A DNA stretch of 64,000 bases, from NCBI RefSeq assembly GCF_006716115.1, contig NZ_VFOO01000001.1, positions 3,844,001 through 3,908,000 of the forward strand, written 5' to 3'. Under the pieces are notes generated by a model. It searched no databases. It was given only the letters and a program-made list of their open reading frames with translations, and was not told the DNA's origin. Numbering within the stretch: position 1 is the first letter of the stretch; the number at the start of each line of letters is the position of its first letter. A program made the position numbers and the translations under genes. The DNA is from Subtercola boreus (GTDB taxonomy: Bacteria; Actinomycetota; Actinomycetes; Actinomycetales; Microbacteriaceae). This document shows, piece after piece, positions 54,991 through 62,944 of the stretch.

Positions 54991-56064
54991 ATGGCATCCC
55001 GCATCCAGGTCGACGTCAGCCGCGTGTATTCGGCGAAGCGCGACACGTATGCCCGCGTCAACACGATCGGCACGACCGGCGTGCGTCCGTTCGTGCTGGT
55101 GCCCGGGATCGGTGTCTCCTCAACGTACTTCGAGCGACTCGCTCCGAACCTGAACGAGTTCGGCCCGGTGCACGCCCTCGACCTGCCCGGCTTCGGGGGA
55201 GTGCCGCACCCGGACGACGCCATGACGATCCGCCAGTACGCCGACCTCGTGGGCAAGGTCATCGACGACCTCGCGTTGAACGATCCCGTCATCGTGGGGC
55301 ACTCGATGGGCACGCAGATCGTCAGCGACCTTGTCTCACGCCGGCCGGAGATCTCGACGGTGGTGCTGATCGGGCCGGTCGTGAACCGCCATGAACGGTG
55401 GATCGCCCGCGCAGCCGTCCGCTTCCTCCAGGCCGCCTGGCATGAACCGTTCAAGGTGAAGTTCCTCGCGATCAGCGCGTACGCGCTCTGCGGCTTCAAA
55501 TGGTTCTCGCGGATCCTGCCGAAGATGATGTCGTACCCGATCGAGAGGGCGCTGCCGAACATCCAGGCGCACACGCTCGTGATTCGCGGCGAATTCGATG
55601 CGGTTGCGCCCCGGGACTGGGTCGAGGAGGTCGGTCGTCTGCTGCCGAACTCGCGACTCTGGGAGATGCCGGGCGCCGCGCACTCGGTCATGCACGCGCA
55701 CGCCGAAGAAGTCGCACGGCTCTGCGTCGAGCACGCGGAGCAGGCGACGAGTGGTGAGCCGCTGCGCGACTCCGACACCCTGCGCGTCTACGACACCGAT
55801 GCCGACGACATTCCCGATGCGCCGCCGCCGGTGTCGGTTCCGGATGCCCTGGCCGCCGTCAAAGGCCGCCTGGTCGAATCCGTGGGAATCGCGCGCGGCG
55901 ACGACGATCTGATCGCGCGCGGCAAGACACAGCACGCTGAAGCAATGGAGCAGGCCGGTGATGCGTCGCGCGTGTCAGCCTCGGAGCGCGAGCGCGTCGG
56001 CGAAGAGGCGCGCGCGGCGGCAGCGGCTCGCGGCGAGACGGGCCCGACCAGCGGCACCGACTGA
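54991..56064 (+). CDS. Alpha/beta hydrolase fused to a CsbD-like tail
   Basis: A 357-residue protein. Residues 1-265 are an alpha/beta hydrolase: FVLVPGIGVSSTYFERLAPN, nucleophile in VGHSMGTQ, acid in GEFDAVAP and His in PGAAHSVMHAH. Residues about 290-330 (KGRLVESVGIARGDDDLIAR, then GKTQHAEAMEQ) match the CsbD-like stress-protein pattern (KGxxxExxG...GDDxLxxxGKxxQ). This fusion is unusual. TACCCT lies 6 bases before the ATG. The substrate is unknown. Confidence 0.82.
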   Translation: MASRIQVDVSRVYSAKRDTYARVNTIGTTGVRPFVLVPGIGVSSTYFERLAPNLNEFGPVHALDLPGFGGVPHPDDAMTIRQYADLVGKVIDDLALNDPVIVGHSMGTQIVSDLVSRRPEISTVVLIGPVVNRHERWIARAAVRFLQAAWHEPFKVKFLAISAYALCGFKWFSRILPKMMSYPIERALPNIQAHTLVIRGEFDAVAPRDWVEEVGRLLPNSRLWEMPGAAHSVMHAHAEEVARLCVEHAEQATSGEPLRDSDTLRVYDTDADDIPDAPPPVSVPDALAAVKGRLVESVGIARGDDDLIARGKTQHAEAMEQAGDASRVSASERERVGEEARAAAAARGETGPTSGTD

Positions 56065-56116
56065 CTCACCCGGGCTCGATTGGCGCGCCGTCTCAGGGTG
56101 CCGTAAAGTATCCCCC

Positions 56117-56206
56117 GGTACCGTGTCCGAGCGGCCGAAGGTGCAACTCTCGAAAAGTTGTGTGCTTGAAAGAGCACCGTGGGTTCAAATCCCACCGGTA
56201 CCGCCA
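56117..56206 (+). tRNA. tRNA-Ser(CGA)
   Basis: A 90-base tRNA with CCA encoded. The acceptor arms GGTACCG and CGGTACC pair fully and the discriminator is G. The anticodon stem CAACT/AGTTG encloses loop CTCGAAA, giving anticodon CGA, and the long variable arm GTGCTTGAAAGAGCAC marks it as a serine tRNA. The T arm contains GGGTTCAAATCCC. The element starting with the integrase gene sits directly at its 3' end. Confidence 0.95.
56180..56206 (+). other. Probable left attachment site (attL) in tRNA-Ser 3' end
   Basis: Tyrosine-recombinase elements commonly use the 3' half of a tRNA gene as attachment core. The T arm and acceptor stem of tRNA-Ser lie 38 bases from the integrase stop codon. The matching direct repeat (attR) would be to the right of the window, so this cannot be confirmed here. 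Confidence 0.55.
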
Positions 56207-56213
56207 ACCAAGA

Positions 56214-56256
56214 CCCCCTGACTTTCCAGCAAACAAGCGGAAGTCAGGGGGTTTTT
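56214..56256. terminator. Rho-independent terminator between tRNA-Ser and integrase
   Basis: CCCCCTGACTT at 56214-56224 pairs with AAGTCAGGGGG at 56241-56251 and is followed by TTTTT. It serves the tRNA on the plus strand; the arm also contains the stop codon of the integrase on the minus strand. Confidence 0.85.
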
Positions 56257-57377
56257 GCATTCCCGCTGACCTGATCCGGCAACGTATTGGCAACATCCGA
56301 TGAGTTCTTCGCGTGATCGAGCGCCGTCGCAACAGCATCAAGATCGTCGTCAAACAGGTCTGCGTAGGTATCCAGGGTCATTGCTGCAGACGCGTGGCCG
56401 AGCATTCTTTGCACCGCCTTCACGTTCGCGCCGGCGCTGATCGCAAGGGAAGCGGCCGTGTGCCTGAGGTCATGCACAGTCACCCGATCGAAGGACTCAT
56501 CTTGGGCCTGAGTCCGCTTGACCGCAGCGGTGAACCAGCCGCGCAATGAGTGCGGAAGGTGCATGTAGTTGACGCCGTCTCCGAAGATGAGTTGCGTCCG
56601 ATCTTTCCCCTCGCAAAGGCGCGCTAATGGATTGGACAGGAAGGCCGGGTACGGAACGGATCTCGAGAGGTGAGACTTTGGCGTCCCCACGATGATCTTG
56701 CCGCTAACTCCTACCGCGTTCTCCGACACCTGAGCACGCCGCCTGAGGGTGTCGAGGTCGCCGACACGAAGTGCTGTCGCCTCGCCCCACCTGAGGCCCG
56801 TGTAGGCAAGGAACAGGACCATGGTGCTGTTCTCTCGTGCGTTGTCGGCCAACGCTTGCACCTGGTCGTGAGAGAGGTATACCCGCTTCTTGCCGGTCTT
56901 GCGAGGGAGGTTAACCCCTCGTGCAGCGTTTGCGGTGACCCGCCGATCGCGGACTGCTACGTCGAGGATTCCAGCGAGGACTCCGTACGCTCTCAGCACA
57001 GTCGTCGCACCCTTGGCCCGGCTCATCTCAGACACCCATGTCTGAATCTGACTGTGCCGGATCTCACCGACGGACCTCGCGCCCCAGACAGGTTCGACGT
57101 ACAGCCGCCACGCGATTTCGACCGGTCGATAGGAAGAGGCCTTGAGCTGCGTTTGTGAGGCGAGCCATTCGGCGCCCAATTGGGAAACGGTGGAGCGGGC
57201 GGCAGCAGCGTCGATGAACTCGCCGCGGTTCTTTGCGTTCTCCACCGAGTGTAGGAACTGCTCCGCTTCACGCTTCGTCTTAAAACCGCGCTTCTGAGCC
57301 TGAGCGTGATCAGGCTTCCGGTAGAGCACTCGGTATCGTTTGCCCGCGGCCGACTCATACGGATAAACGCTCCCCAT
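56244..57377 (-). CDS. int: Tyrosine recombinase/integrase
   Basis: A 377-residue phage-type integrase that catalyses site-specific integration and excision. An Arm-DNA-binding N-terminus (SAAGKRYRVLYRKPDHAQAQ, KRGFKTKREAEQFL) is followed by a SAM-like core-binding domain and the catalytic domain with all expected residues: Arg in AYTGLRWGEATAL, HDLRHTAAS, LGHASAAMTLDTY with the nucleophilic Tyr. I chose the ATG at 57377, which shares one base with the repressor stop (TGATG). Located 38 bases from tRNA-Ser, its presumed target. Confidence 0.95.
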   Translation of the reverse strand: MGSVYPYESAAGKRYRVLYRKPDHAQAQKRGFKTKREAEQFLHSVENAKNRGEFIDAAAARSTVSQLGAEWLASQTQLKASSYRPVEIAWRLYVEPVWGARSVGEIRHSQIQTWVSEMSRAKGATTVLRAYGVLAGILDVAVRDRRVTANAARGVNLPRKTGKKRVYLSHDQVQALADNARENSTMVLFLAYTGLRWGEATALRVGDLDTLRRRAQVSENAVGVSGKIIVGTPKSHLSRSVPYPAFLSNPLARLCEGKDRTQLIFGDGVNYMHLPHSLRGWFTAAVKRTQAQDESFDRVTVHDLRHTAASLAISAGANVKAVQRMLGHASAAMTLDTYADLFDDDLDAVATALDHAKNSSDVANTLPDQVSGNAKTP

Positions 57378-57964
57378 CAGATTGCGGTCTCGTGTGCTTC
57401 TGCTGGATCCCATCCCACTGCGGCAAGAGTGCGCCGAGCATCGGAGTTGTTCAAGAGTTCCTGCCAAGACGTCGCATAGGCCTGGATCCCGTCGAATAGC
57501 GCAAGTGATTCAAATATCACGGACTGAGGCACCCGGGCGCCGTCGCTGTTCGCCGCCCAAGCAGTGGGGTGCTCTGCGTATCGCCGAACTGCATGGACGT
57601 ACTCGTCTCGAATCGCCCTCAGAGCGCGCATACTGTCGGCCATATCAAACAGCTCTTCCCCGAAAGTCCTGCCTGCCTCCTTGACGTTGTTTGCAAGGGA
57701 CTCGGGGGAATCAGGGAATCGATCTGCCAGCGCCTCGACAGGAAGTCCAACCAGACTCGCGAGCTCGACGCCCTCCCCGACCGTGACTCGCCTTCTACCG
57801 TTCTCAATCTTGTAGACGGTCTGCTGGTGAAAGTCGTAGTTGCGCATAGACATGTGACGCGCAACATCGTCTTGGGTCAGCCCCTTGGCCTCACGAGCGA
57901 CTCGAAACATCGAGGCGAAGGCTTCGTCGCCGCTTTCAAATATTCGTTCGCTGTCATTTGCCAT
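57377..57964 (-). CDS. XRE-family repressor (immunity repressor-like)
   Basis: A 195-residue regulator. An N-terminal HTH_3 domain (MFRVAREAKGLTQDDVARHM, then QTVYKIENGRRRVTVGEGVE) lies at residues 19-75; the C-terminal part is helical and has no recognised peptidase motif. Co-directional with and coupled to the integrase. It is divergent from the excisionase-like gene, the normal layout of a lysogeny switch, and TGGTGTT half-sites lie in the shared spacer. Confidence 0.85.
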   Translation of the reverse strand: MANDSERIFESGDEAFASMFRVAREAKGLTQDDVARHMSMRNYDFHQQTVYKIENGRRRVTVGEGVELASLVGLPVEALADRFPDSPESLANNVKEAGRTFGEELFDMADSMRALRAIRDEYVHAVRRYAEHPTAWAANSDGARVPQSVIFESLALFDGIQAYATSWQELLNNSDARRTLAAVGWDPAEAHETAI

Positions 57965-58102
57965 GGGCCCACCCTAACCAACTTGGCGTGCGAAAAGCCA
58001 TTCAGATAATTCTTTCTGGTGTTTTACCCCTCCAACAGACCCCACCTGTGCAAGACTTATGGTGTTAGAAATACCGATTCCGAACACCAGAATGGAGACC
58101 CG
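57965..58102. promoter_or_regulatory. Divergent switch region with three TGGTGTT half-sites
   Basis: TTCTGGTGTT (58014-58023) and its exact complement AACACCAGAA (58083-58092) form a long-range inverted pair, and a third TGGTGTT lies at 58060-58066. They are candidate operators for the XRE repressor. GGAGA at 58094-58098 is the ribosome-binding site of the rightward gene. Confidence 0.5.
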
Positions 58103-58342
58103 ATGACAATCCCGCTCACTTCGCGACTTATCGCGGATCAGCCCGAGTACCTTTCGCCCGACGAAGCAGCCGCGATGATCCCTGGGATGACCAAAGGCGC
58201 ACTCGCCGGCTTGCGATTCACCGGCAAGGGTCCGAAGTATCGCAAGCCGACTGCGAGAACAGTCATCTACGAGAAATCCGAAGTCATCGAATGGATCGAA
58301 GCAAGTGCCAGGCGTGGGACCGCTCAGGACGCCGTCGCCTAA
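58103..58342 (+). CDS. Excisionase-like helix-turn-helix protein
   Basis: A 79-residue protein: YLSPDEAAAMIPGMTKGALA, then GLRFTGKGPKYRKPTARTVI and YEKSEVIEWIEASARR. This is the AlpA/Xis winged helix-turn-helix pattern (recognition of a site, wing with a GPKYR turn, final ExxxWI helix). It probably controls excision or early transcription of the element. The ATG at 58103 has GGAGA upstream. Confidence 0.8.
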   Translation: MTIPLTSRLIADQPEYLSPDEAAAMIPGMTKGALAGLRFTGKGPKYRKPTARTVIYEKSEVIEWIEASARRGTAQDAVA

Positions 58343-58350
58343 GCGCCATC

Positions 58351-58650
58351 GTGACCAATTTCGGCCGAGCTGACGCTGCGCTCGACTACAACTCCTTGAC
58401 TTACCGGGACCAGACGGGAGAGCGCGCCATGCGCAACCTCGCCCCTGGCCAGTACCAAATCACTCACGAGAGCGGCTTGCGCTTCTGGATCGACGCAGAT
58501 GAACTGCGGCCGCTCCTGAGCCAGTGCTACGTGACCGAATCCCGACGCAGCGGCTACCAGCGGCTGCACCTCAAGAAAAATGCCCCCGAATCTGCGTCAA
58601 CAGACCGAGGGCAGCAATCCCAACCGAACACTCACGAACCGAAGGAATGA
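58351..58650 (+). CDS. Hypothetical protein of the element (99 aa)
   Basis: No family recognised. The product starts VTNFGRADAALDYNSLTYRD at a GTG (58351); an internal ATG at 58429 is an alternative that would give 73 residues. The middle, PGQYQITHESGLRFWIDADE, looks like beta-strands, and the last 25 residues are polar and probably disordered. It follows the excisionase-like gene by 8 bases. Confidence 0.5.
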   Translation: MTNFGRADAALDYNSLTYRDQTGERAMRNLAPGQYQITHESGLRFWIDADELRPLLSQCYVTESRRSGYQRLHLKKNAPESASTDRGQQSQPNTHEPKE

Positions 58651-58654
58651 CAAG

Positions 58655-59305
58655 ATGTCAACCACTATTCTCGCACACCGCCCCACCGTGCAACTCGTCA
58701 AATACGTTCCCGTGGCCGAGTTCGAAGGAAAGATCTACAAGAACGGCCAGGCAATCGGCGAGTCACTGTGGACGCGCTCCTACGATGCTGATGGGCTCGA
58801 GTTCGAACACACTGTCGCGGATGAGACAGCAAAGGCCCTCCTGCGCGGATGGGTGGGTGACAGCATCACTGACGATGCCGGCACCCACGTCTTCGACGGA
58901 AGATACTCGGCTGAGGAGGTGGTCGAGATTGATGGGGAACGTATGGTGCGCCTGCAGTTGTGGGGCTGGTATCCCTGCCCCGACTTCGAATGGTGCGTCG
59001 GACACCAGGCGCACGGCAGCGTACTTCCGCTCACGGAGCTTGTGCACGAGCGCCGCCTCGGTGTCATCCAAGATCTAGGCTTCGCTCCCACTGCCTGCCA
59101 GCAGAGCGGGGTGGAGGCTTGGGTGCAGCAGGAGGGCGAGACGGGCACTCCCTTTCTGGGCGTGGACATCACGGTCGATCGAAGCTTCGCGCTCGAAGAC
59201 ATCGCACCGTTCGTAGCAAGTCTTCGCTCGGTCGCCGACAAGCTCGAACGAATGAAGTCGGCCGTCTCCCTGGCGGGCATCGGCGCCGATCTCGCGACGA
59301 TCTAG
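58655..59305 (+). CDS. Hypothetical protein of the element (216 aa)
   Basis: No family recognised. A soluble acidic protein with several strand-like stretches (MVRLQLWGWYPCPDFEWCVG; VEAWVQQEGETGTPFLGVDI) and a helical C-terminus (ASLRSVADKLERMKSAVSLA). AAGGAATGACAAG precedes the ATG at 58655. A rho-independent terminator follows 34 bases after its stop, so it ends the first rightward transcription unit. Confidence 0.65.
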   Translation: MSTTILAHRPTVQLVKYVPVAEFEGKIYKNGQAIGESLWTRSYDADGLEFEHTVADETAKALLRGWVGDSITDDAGTHVFDGRYSAEEVVEIDGERMVRLQLWGWYPCPDFEWCVGHQAHGSVLPLTELVHERRLGVIQDLGFAPTACQQSGVEAWVQQEGETGTPFLGVDITVDRSFALEDIAPFVASLRSVADKLERMKSAVSLAGIGADLATI

Positions 59306-59338
59306 AGGCACCTCGACAACAGCCCCAGCAGCGGGCGC

Positions 59339-59365
59339 AAAGGCACTCCATCCGGGGTGCCTTTT
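59339..59365 (+). terminator. Rho-independent terminator
   Basis: AAAGGCAC at 59339-59346 pairs with GTGCC-TTT ending in TTTT at 59358-59365, with CTCC/GGGG nearby extending the stem. It lies in the 104-base gap between the hypothetical gene and the replication-type gene. Confidence 0.65.
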
Positions 59366-59409
59366 GTCGTACCCCGGGCAACAACTTCACAGAGGTAGAA
59401 AGGCCAAGA

Positions 59410-60291
59410 ATGGCTGACGCAAGACTCAATTCTCAATGGCTCAACCATCCGCGGTTCGATGACCTGTCTGATGCTGCCTGGCGAGTGTTCACGGGCGCTC
59501 TCATGTGGTCCAACGGCCGAGGCACTGACGGTCATGTTCCCACCCGCTACGTGCGTCTACTGCACCCTGACGGGCCGCAAGCCGACGCCTGCAAAGAGAT
59601 CGAAGAGGCTGGTCTTTGGGAGACGGCCGTGGACGGCTATGTCCTTTTTGGATGGGCCGGTGACCTCGGTCAGTCGACCGCGGCGCAGGTGGAGCAGACG
59701 AAGGAGAACAATCGGCAGCGTCAACAGCGTTTCCGAGATGAGCAAGCCAAGCGGGCATCTGAAATCACTCCGAAGTCTCGCCCTGTGGGTGACGTAACGC
59801 GTTACGGAACACGTGATGAAACGGCATACGTAGGACAGGACAGTGATAGGACAGGCTCAAGTTCAAAGCCGGTCTCGAAGCACCCCAAGCCGCCGCCTGT
59901 CAGCGATGAAGAGTTCGACAGGTTCTGGGATCACTATCCGCGCAAACAGGCTAAAGCCGTCGCGCGAACGGCCTTCTTGAAAGCTCGAAAGACAACGTCG
60001 CTCGAAGTGCTGCTGAACGGCTCGCAGTCATACGCGCTCATGAGCATCGGCACCGATAAGTCGTATCTCAAACTTCCTGCCGGCTGGCTGAACGATCGCC
60101 GTTGGGAGGACGAAAGCCTTCCAACCGTCCCATCGCGACAGACGCCTGAGCGATACACGCAAACATTCGCCCCAAGCCAGGGAGCGATCACCCTCGATGA
60201 GACGTACTGCCCCAAACATGCGGGCTACCCCATCACGCCATATCGACCCTGCGCAGCGTGCGCTGAAGTTCCTGAAGGGAATCCATTTTGA
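59410..60291 (+). CDS. Phage-type replication protein with C-terminal zinc-like cluster
   Basis: A 293-residue protein. The N-terminal 90 residues (LNSQWLNHPRFDDLSDAAWR, VFTGALMWSNGRGTDG) resemble the winged-helix starts of phage replisome organisers. A charged linker follows, then FDRFWDHYPRKQAKAVARTA, the helical segment common in phage and plasmid replication initiators, and a C-terminus with CPKHAGY and CAAC. GAGGTAGAAAGG precedes the ATG. It probably recruits host DnaB or primase; this is an inference. Confidence 0.7.
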   Translation: MADARLNSQWLNHPRFDDLSDAAWRVFTGALMWSNGRGTDGHVPTRYVRLLHPDGPQADACKEIEEAGLWETAVDGYVLFGWAGDLGQSTAAQVEQTKENNRQRQQRFRDEQAKRASEITPKSRPVGDVTRYGTRDETAYVGQDSDRTGSSSKPVSKHPKPPPVSDEEFDRFWDHYPRKQAKAVARTAFLKARKTTSLEVLLNGSQSYALMSIGTDKSYLKLPAGWLNDRRWEDESLPTVPSRQTPERYTQTFAPSQGAITLDETYCPKHAGYPITPYRPCAACAEVPEGNPF

Positions 60292-60506
60292 GAGACAACA
60301 GTGAGATCGACCGCGGCGTGCGCTGCGAAAGCCACGTCGGCGAAGCCTTTCCTCCCCGATGCCGCGACTGTGTAGAGCTATCAGCCGATAACGCGTCTGC
60401 TGCGGCACCCGTGGTGCCCCTACACGAGTGGGACTGCTCAAACGGAATCCACAAGCCCGACGTCGGCGGATGGTGCGTTCTCTGTGGCGCTGGGGGTGCA
60501 GCATGA
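60288..60506 (+). CDS. Small Cys-rich protein (72 aa)
   Basis: Starts at a TTG overlapping the previous stop (TTGA), with GAAGGGAA 7-10 bases upstream. The product has two likely metal clusters: CESHVGEAFPPRCRDC and CSNGIHKPDVGGWCVLCG. Tiny zinc-ribbon proteins are common in phage early regions. Its stop overlaps the next start (ATGA). Confidence 0.55.
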   Translation: MRDNSEIDRGVRCESHVGEAFPPRCRDCVELSADNASAAAPVVPLHEWDCSNGIHKPDVGGWCVLCGAGGAA

Positions 60507-60796
60507 GCCTCCTCACCAGCGCGCAGACGCAGGAGATCGTCGTGAAGCTTGTGCAAGCCCACCTCGAACACACCGCCGGCAACATGTTCCACGAGCTCGT
60601 CACCGAGTGCGTCGGAGAGACCCCATTTGAGACGCTGCAAAACGTTTCCAGTGTCGCGACGGCGGCCATCATCCACATCAGCTACATCCTGACCATCCCA
60701 GGGGGGCAGGGGACGGCCGATGCCCTCCACATCCTCTCAATGGCACCTATGTGGGCTGCCCTCAACGACATAGAGCAGGAGATGCCGCGTGAGTGA
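60503..60796 (+). CDS. Hypothetical protein of the element (97 aa)
   Basis: No family recognised. A mostly helical protein (TSAQTQEIVVKLVQAHLEHT; TAAIIHISYILTIPGG) that overlaps both neighbours by a few bases, as expected for a compact phage-type operon. No signal peptide or clear membrane helix. Confidence 0.6.
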   Translation: MSLLTSAQTQEIVVKLVQAHLEHTAGNMFHELVTECVGETPFETLQNVSSVATAAIIHISYILTIPGGQGTADALHILSMAPMWAALNDIEQEMPRE

Positions 60797-61445
60797 CAAT
60801 CGACAGACCGGCCTCGGGCCGACGAAACGCGTGCCGTGGATTCCGCTCACCGACACCGAGATCACCCGGGCGAAACAACGGGCCATGCTCGCCGTGGACG
60901 TCGACCAGGCGTTGACGTGGCACCAGACGATGCTCGACCTCATCGCCGAGGAACTGGACGACCAGGACTTCACCACCAGGCGAATGACTGCGCTCACGAT
61001 CTCCAACCGTGAACGGAAACGAGCGCAGGCCCGACTGCACTACAAGTTCGACCCGAGACGCCGCAAAGCGAAGCTCATTTCCGCCGACATCGCTGCACTG
61101 CGCGCGAAGATGGAGAACCAGGCCAAGCTCTGGCGCGAACGATTCACACCCGAGGTCATCGCAGCCACCGCAGCCGCCGTCGAGCGCCCCGCAACACCCA
61201 AGCCGAGGGTTCGCCCGTCTACGCGTAAAGCCCCCGTTAGGCGGGAGCCTATGGATGAGCCAGCCGTATTCACCCGGACACTCGACGGCATCGACCCGAT
61301 CGACATCCGCATGATCAAGGCCGATACCAGACTCGACCTCGAGAGCGCCACCGACGAGATGGTGAAATCCGCCTACCTCGCCAAGGGCACGCCGGCCGAT
61401 GTGGCCGACCAGTACGTCGCCCTCCTGAACGGGGCGAAGTCATGA
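60789..61445 (+). CDS. Hypothetical protein of the element (218 aa)
   Basis: No family recognised. GTG start at 60789 overlapping the upstream gene by 8 bases. The central part (ISNRERKRAQARLHYKFDPR, RRKAKLISADIAALRAKMEN) is basic and helical, suggesting nucleic-acid or protein contacts; the C-terminal 40 residues (DIRMIKADTRLDLESATDEM) are acidic and helical. The Arg/Pro-rich linker near residue 140 separates the two. Confidence 0.6.
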   Translation: MSDNRQTGLGPTKRVPWIPLTDTEITRAKQRAMLAVDVDQALTWHQTMLDLIAEELDDQDFTTRRMTALTISNRERKRAQARLHYKFDPRRRKAKLISADIAALRAKMENQAKLWRERFTPEVIAATAAAVERPATPKPRVRPSTRKAPVRREPMDEPAVFTRTLDGIDPIDIRMIKADTRLDLESATDEMVKSAYLAKGTPADVADQYVALLNGAKS

Positions 61446-61696
61446 CTGCGTTTCGCGTACCTGCGCGTCACGCGCGCGCGAGCAGCGTGAAGGCGAATGT
61501 TCACTGCCCGATCTTCATGTACACGCGTAGCGCGCGCGAGGTTCCCAAAAGGGCTTGTACTGAGACAAGCGGACCGTTTGGCCGGGTTTTGCAGTACACG
61601 CGTGTCACGCGGGCGCGCGCGCATGGTCTCGACCGGTCGACTGGTCGATTGAGTGCATTGACTGGTCAGCATCAACTCATCGGGGGTGTCTGGTGA
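61442..61696 (+). CDS. Doubtful small gene over GC-rich repeats (84 aa)
   Basis: The frame overlaps both neighbours by 4 bases (ATGA, GTGA), which favours translation, but the product (Arg/Ala-rich, MTAFRVPARHARASSVKANV) has no recognisable domain and the DNA beneath is dominated by ACGCG/GCGCGCG repeats. It may be a true coupled gene or an intergenic control region that happens to stay open. Confidence 0.35.
   Translation: MTAFRVPARHARASSVKANVHCPIFMYTRSAREVPKRACTETSGPFGRVLQYTRVTRARAHGLDRSTGRLSALTGQHQLIGGVW
61455..61670. repeat. Iterated ACGCG(T/C)-GCGCGCG motifs and GACTGGTC repeats
   Basis: Three GC-rich motifs recur: CGCGTCACGCGCGCGCG near 61465, TACACGCGTAGCGCGCGCG near 61519 and TACACGCGTGTCACGCGGG near 61592. 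They are followed by CTCGACCGGTCGACTGGTCG and TTGACTGGTCA. Iteron-like repetition in a replication module could mark an origin or regulator-binding sites. Confidence 0.4.
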
Positions 61697-62085
61697 GCGA
61701 GTTGGACGACTTGTTGCGTGGGGAGGTGGCGGAGTATGTCCGTCAGTTGTTGTTGCGTCAGGCGATTCAGCTTCAGAAGAGTGGGCGACCGGTTCATGAG
61801 GAGATTGTGAACCCGGTGGCTGCTGCGTTGAAAGTGGCTTCGGGACGGCCGATAAGCGGGTCCGTGGTGTCTTCGTTTGTACGGGCCAGACCAGAACCGA
61901 GTGGGACGGCGTGGATCACAGCGCAGGCTGCTGCGTTGAGCATCCATCGGTCTGACCGTCAAGTAAGGCGGATGGCTGCTAGCGGCGAGATCATCGCCCG
62001 CCGAGTTGGTGGCCACTCGTGGCAGATCGATCCTGAGTCGCTTAGGAACGTGCAGGCAAGGAAGCTGACGGCTCCGATCGAATAG
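61693..62085 (+). CDS. Helix-turn-helix DNA-binding protein (130 aa)
   Basis: GTG start overlapping the previous stop. The N-terminal 60 residues are helical (LLRGEVAEYVRQLLLRQAIQ). The C-terminal half, WITAQAAALSIHRSDRQVRR, then MAASGEIIARRVGGHSWQID, is an excisionase/MerR-type winged helix-turn-helix. Role unclear; a regulator of the late genes or a packaging-related DNA-binding protein are both possible. Confidence 0.65.
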   Translation: MSELDDLLRGEVAEYVRQLLLRQAIQLQKSGRPVHEEIVNPVAAALKVASGRPISGSVVSSFVRARPEPSGTAWITAQAAALSIHRSDRQVRRMAASGEIIARRVGGHSWQIDPESLRNVQARKLTAPIE

Positions 62086-62092
62086 GTGCCCT

Positions 62093-62141
62093 GCCCCGGG
62101 TGAGTTGGGCACACCCGGGGCGGACCGTCCGTTTGCGGACG
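62093..62141 (+). terminator. Two adjacent hairpins upstream of the next gene
   Basis: GCCCCGGGTG (62093-62102) pairs exactly with CACCCGGGGC (62112-62121), and CGTCCG (62126-62131) pairs with CGGACG (62136-62141). They lie in the only long gap of this gene block and may end the early transcript or form a leader of the following one. Confidence 0.55.
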
Positions 62142-62200
62142 CCCCCTCTGCAGAGTGTGGGAAGCGGCATGTGGCCGCGCATTCTGACTTGGAGAACCGC

Positions 62201-62944
62201 ATGACCGACTCGAACCCCACCCCTGCCCCTGAAGATGTGACCCAAGCGGACGTCGATGCAGCAGAAGCCGCAGCGAACGCCGCAACCGCTCTCGTTGCCG
62301 AGCTCGAGGGCCGAGTCATTGAAGGCGATGAGACGGTAACGCCCGACGACATCACCGCCCAGGAAGGCCGGTCTCGCTTCGCCCGTCTGTTCGTGGAGGG
62401 TGTTCGGCGTAGGGCCGAAGAGTCGAAGGTCGCGCGCCGTCTCAAGGCGCTCGAAGGACTGCGGGAGGAGATCGAGCTTTACGCGACCGGCAGCGGTCTT
62501 GAGTTCGCGACGTTGCTCCGCGCGGTCAAGTCGGCCGAGGAGGCCTTCACCTCGGCCGTGCAGAACCACAACGAGAATGTTCGCGGGTGGTATGTCAAGG
62601 CCGAACGGCTTGGCGCTTCCGTCACAGATGGTCGGCCGATGCCGCCGGCAGAAGACGGACGACTCGCGCTCGGGCGCAAGGTCGGAGATCTGCATGTGGG
62701 ACGCCGTTGGCTCTCCCACGTGGACGAGGTGCAGTTCCTTGAGACCTCCCGAACCACTTCCTCCCCCGACGCTCTGTTCTCGGAAATTGAGGCGATCGAT
62801 TCTGAAGTCCCAGAGTCCAACGCCTCGTACTTCTATCGCGGCAGTGGCGGTGCAGTGATCGCAATGGATCACCCGGCGAACGCTGATGAGATCGCGAACG
62901 GTGCGCTGGTGCAGATCTCGCGGAAGGACGCGTGGGGCGAGTGA
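62201..62944 (+). CDS. Unknown element protein, 247 aa, coiled-coil-rich
   Basis: No family recognised. Start at the ATG 62201 with GGAGA upstream. The first 110 residues are Ala/Glu-rich and helical (DVDAAEAAANAATALVAELE; RRAEESKVARRLKALEGLRE), the middle is helical too (LLRAVKSAEEAFTSAVQNHN), and the end is more globular. The position just before the tape-measure-like gene suggests a structural or scaffold-type protein, but this is only a positional guess. Confidence 0.55.
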   Translation: MTDSNPTPAPEDVTQADVDAAEAAANAATALVAELEGRVIEGDETVTPDDITAQEGRSRFARLFVEGVRRRAEESKVARRLKALEGLREEIELYATGSGLEFATLLRAVKSAEEAFTSAVQNHNENVRGWYVKAERLGASVTDGRPMPPAEDGRLALGRKVGDLHVGRRWLSHVDEVQFLETSRTTSSPDALFSEIEAIDSEVPESNASYFYRGSGGAVIAMDHPANADEIANGALVQISRKDAWGE

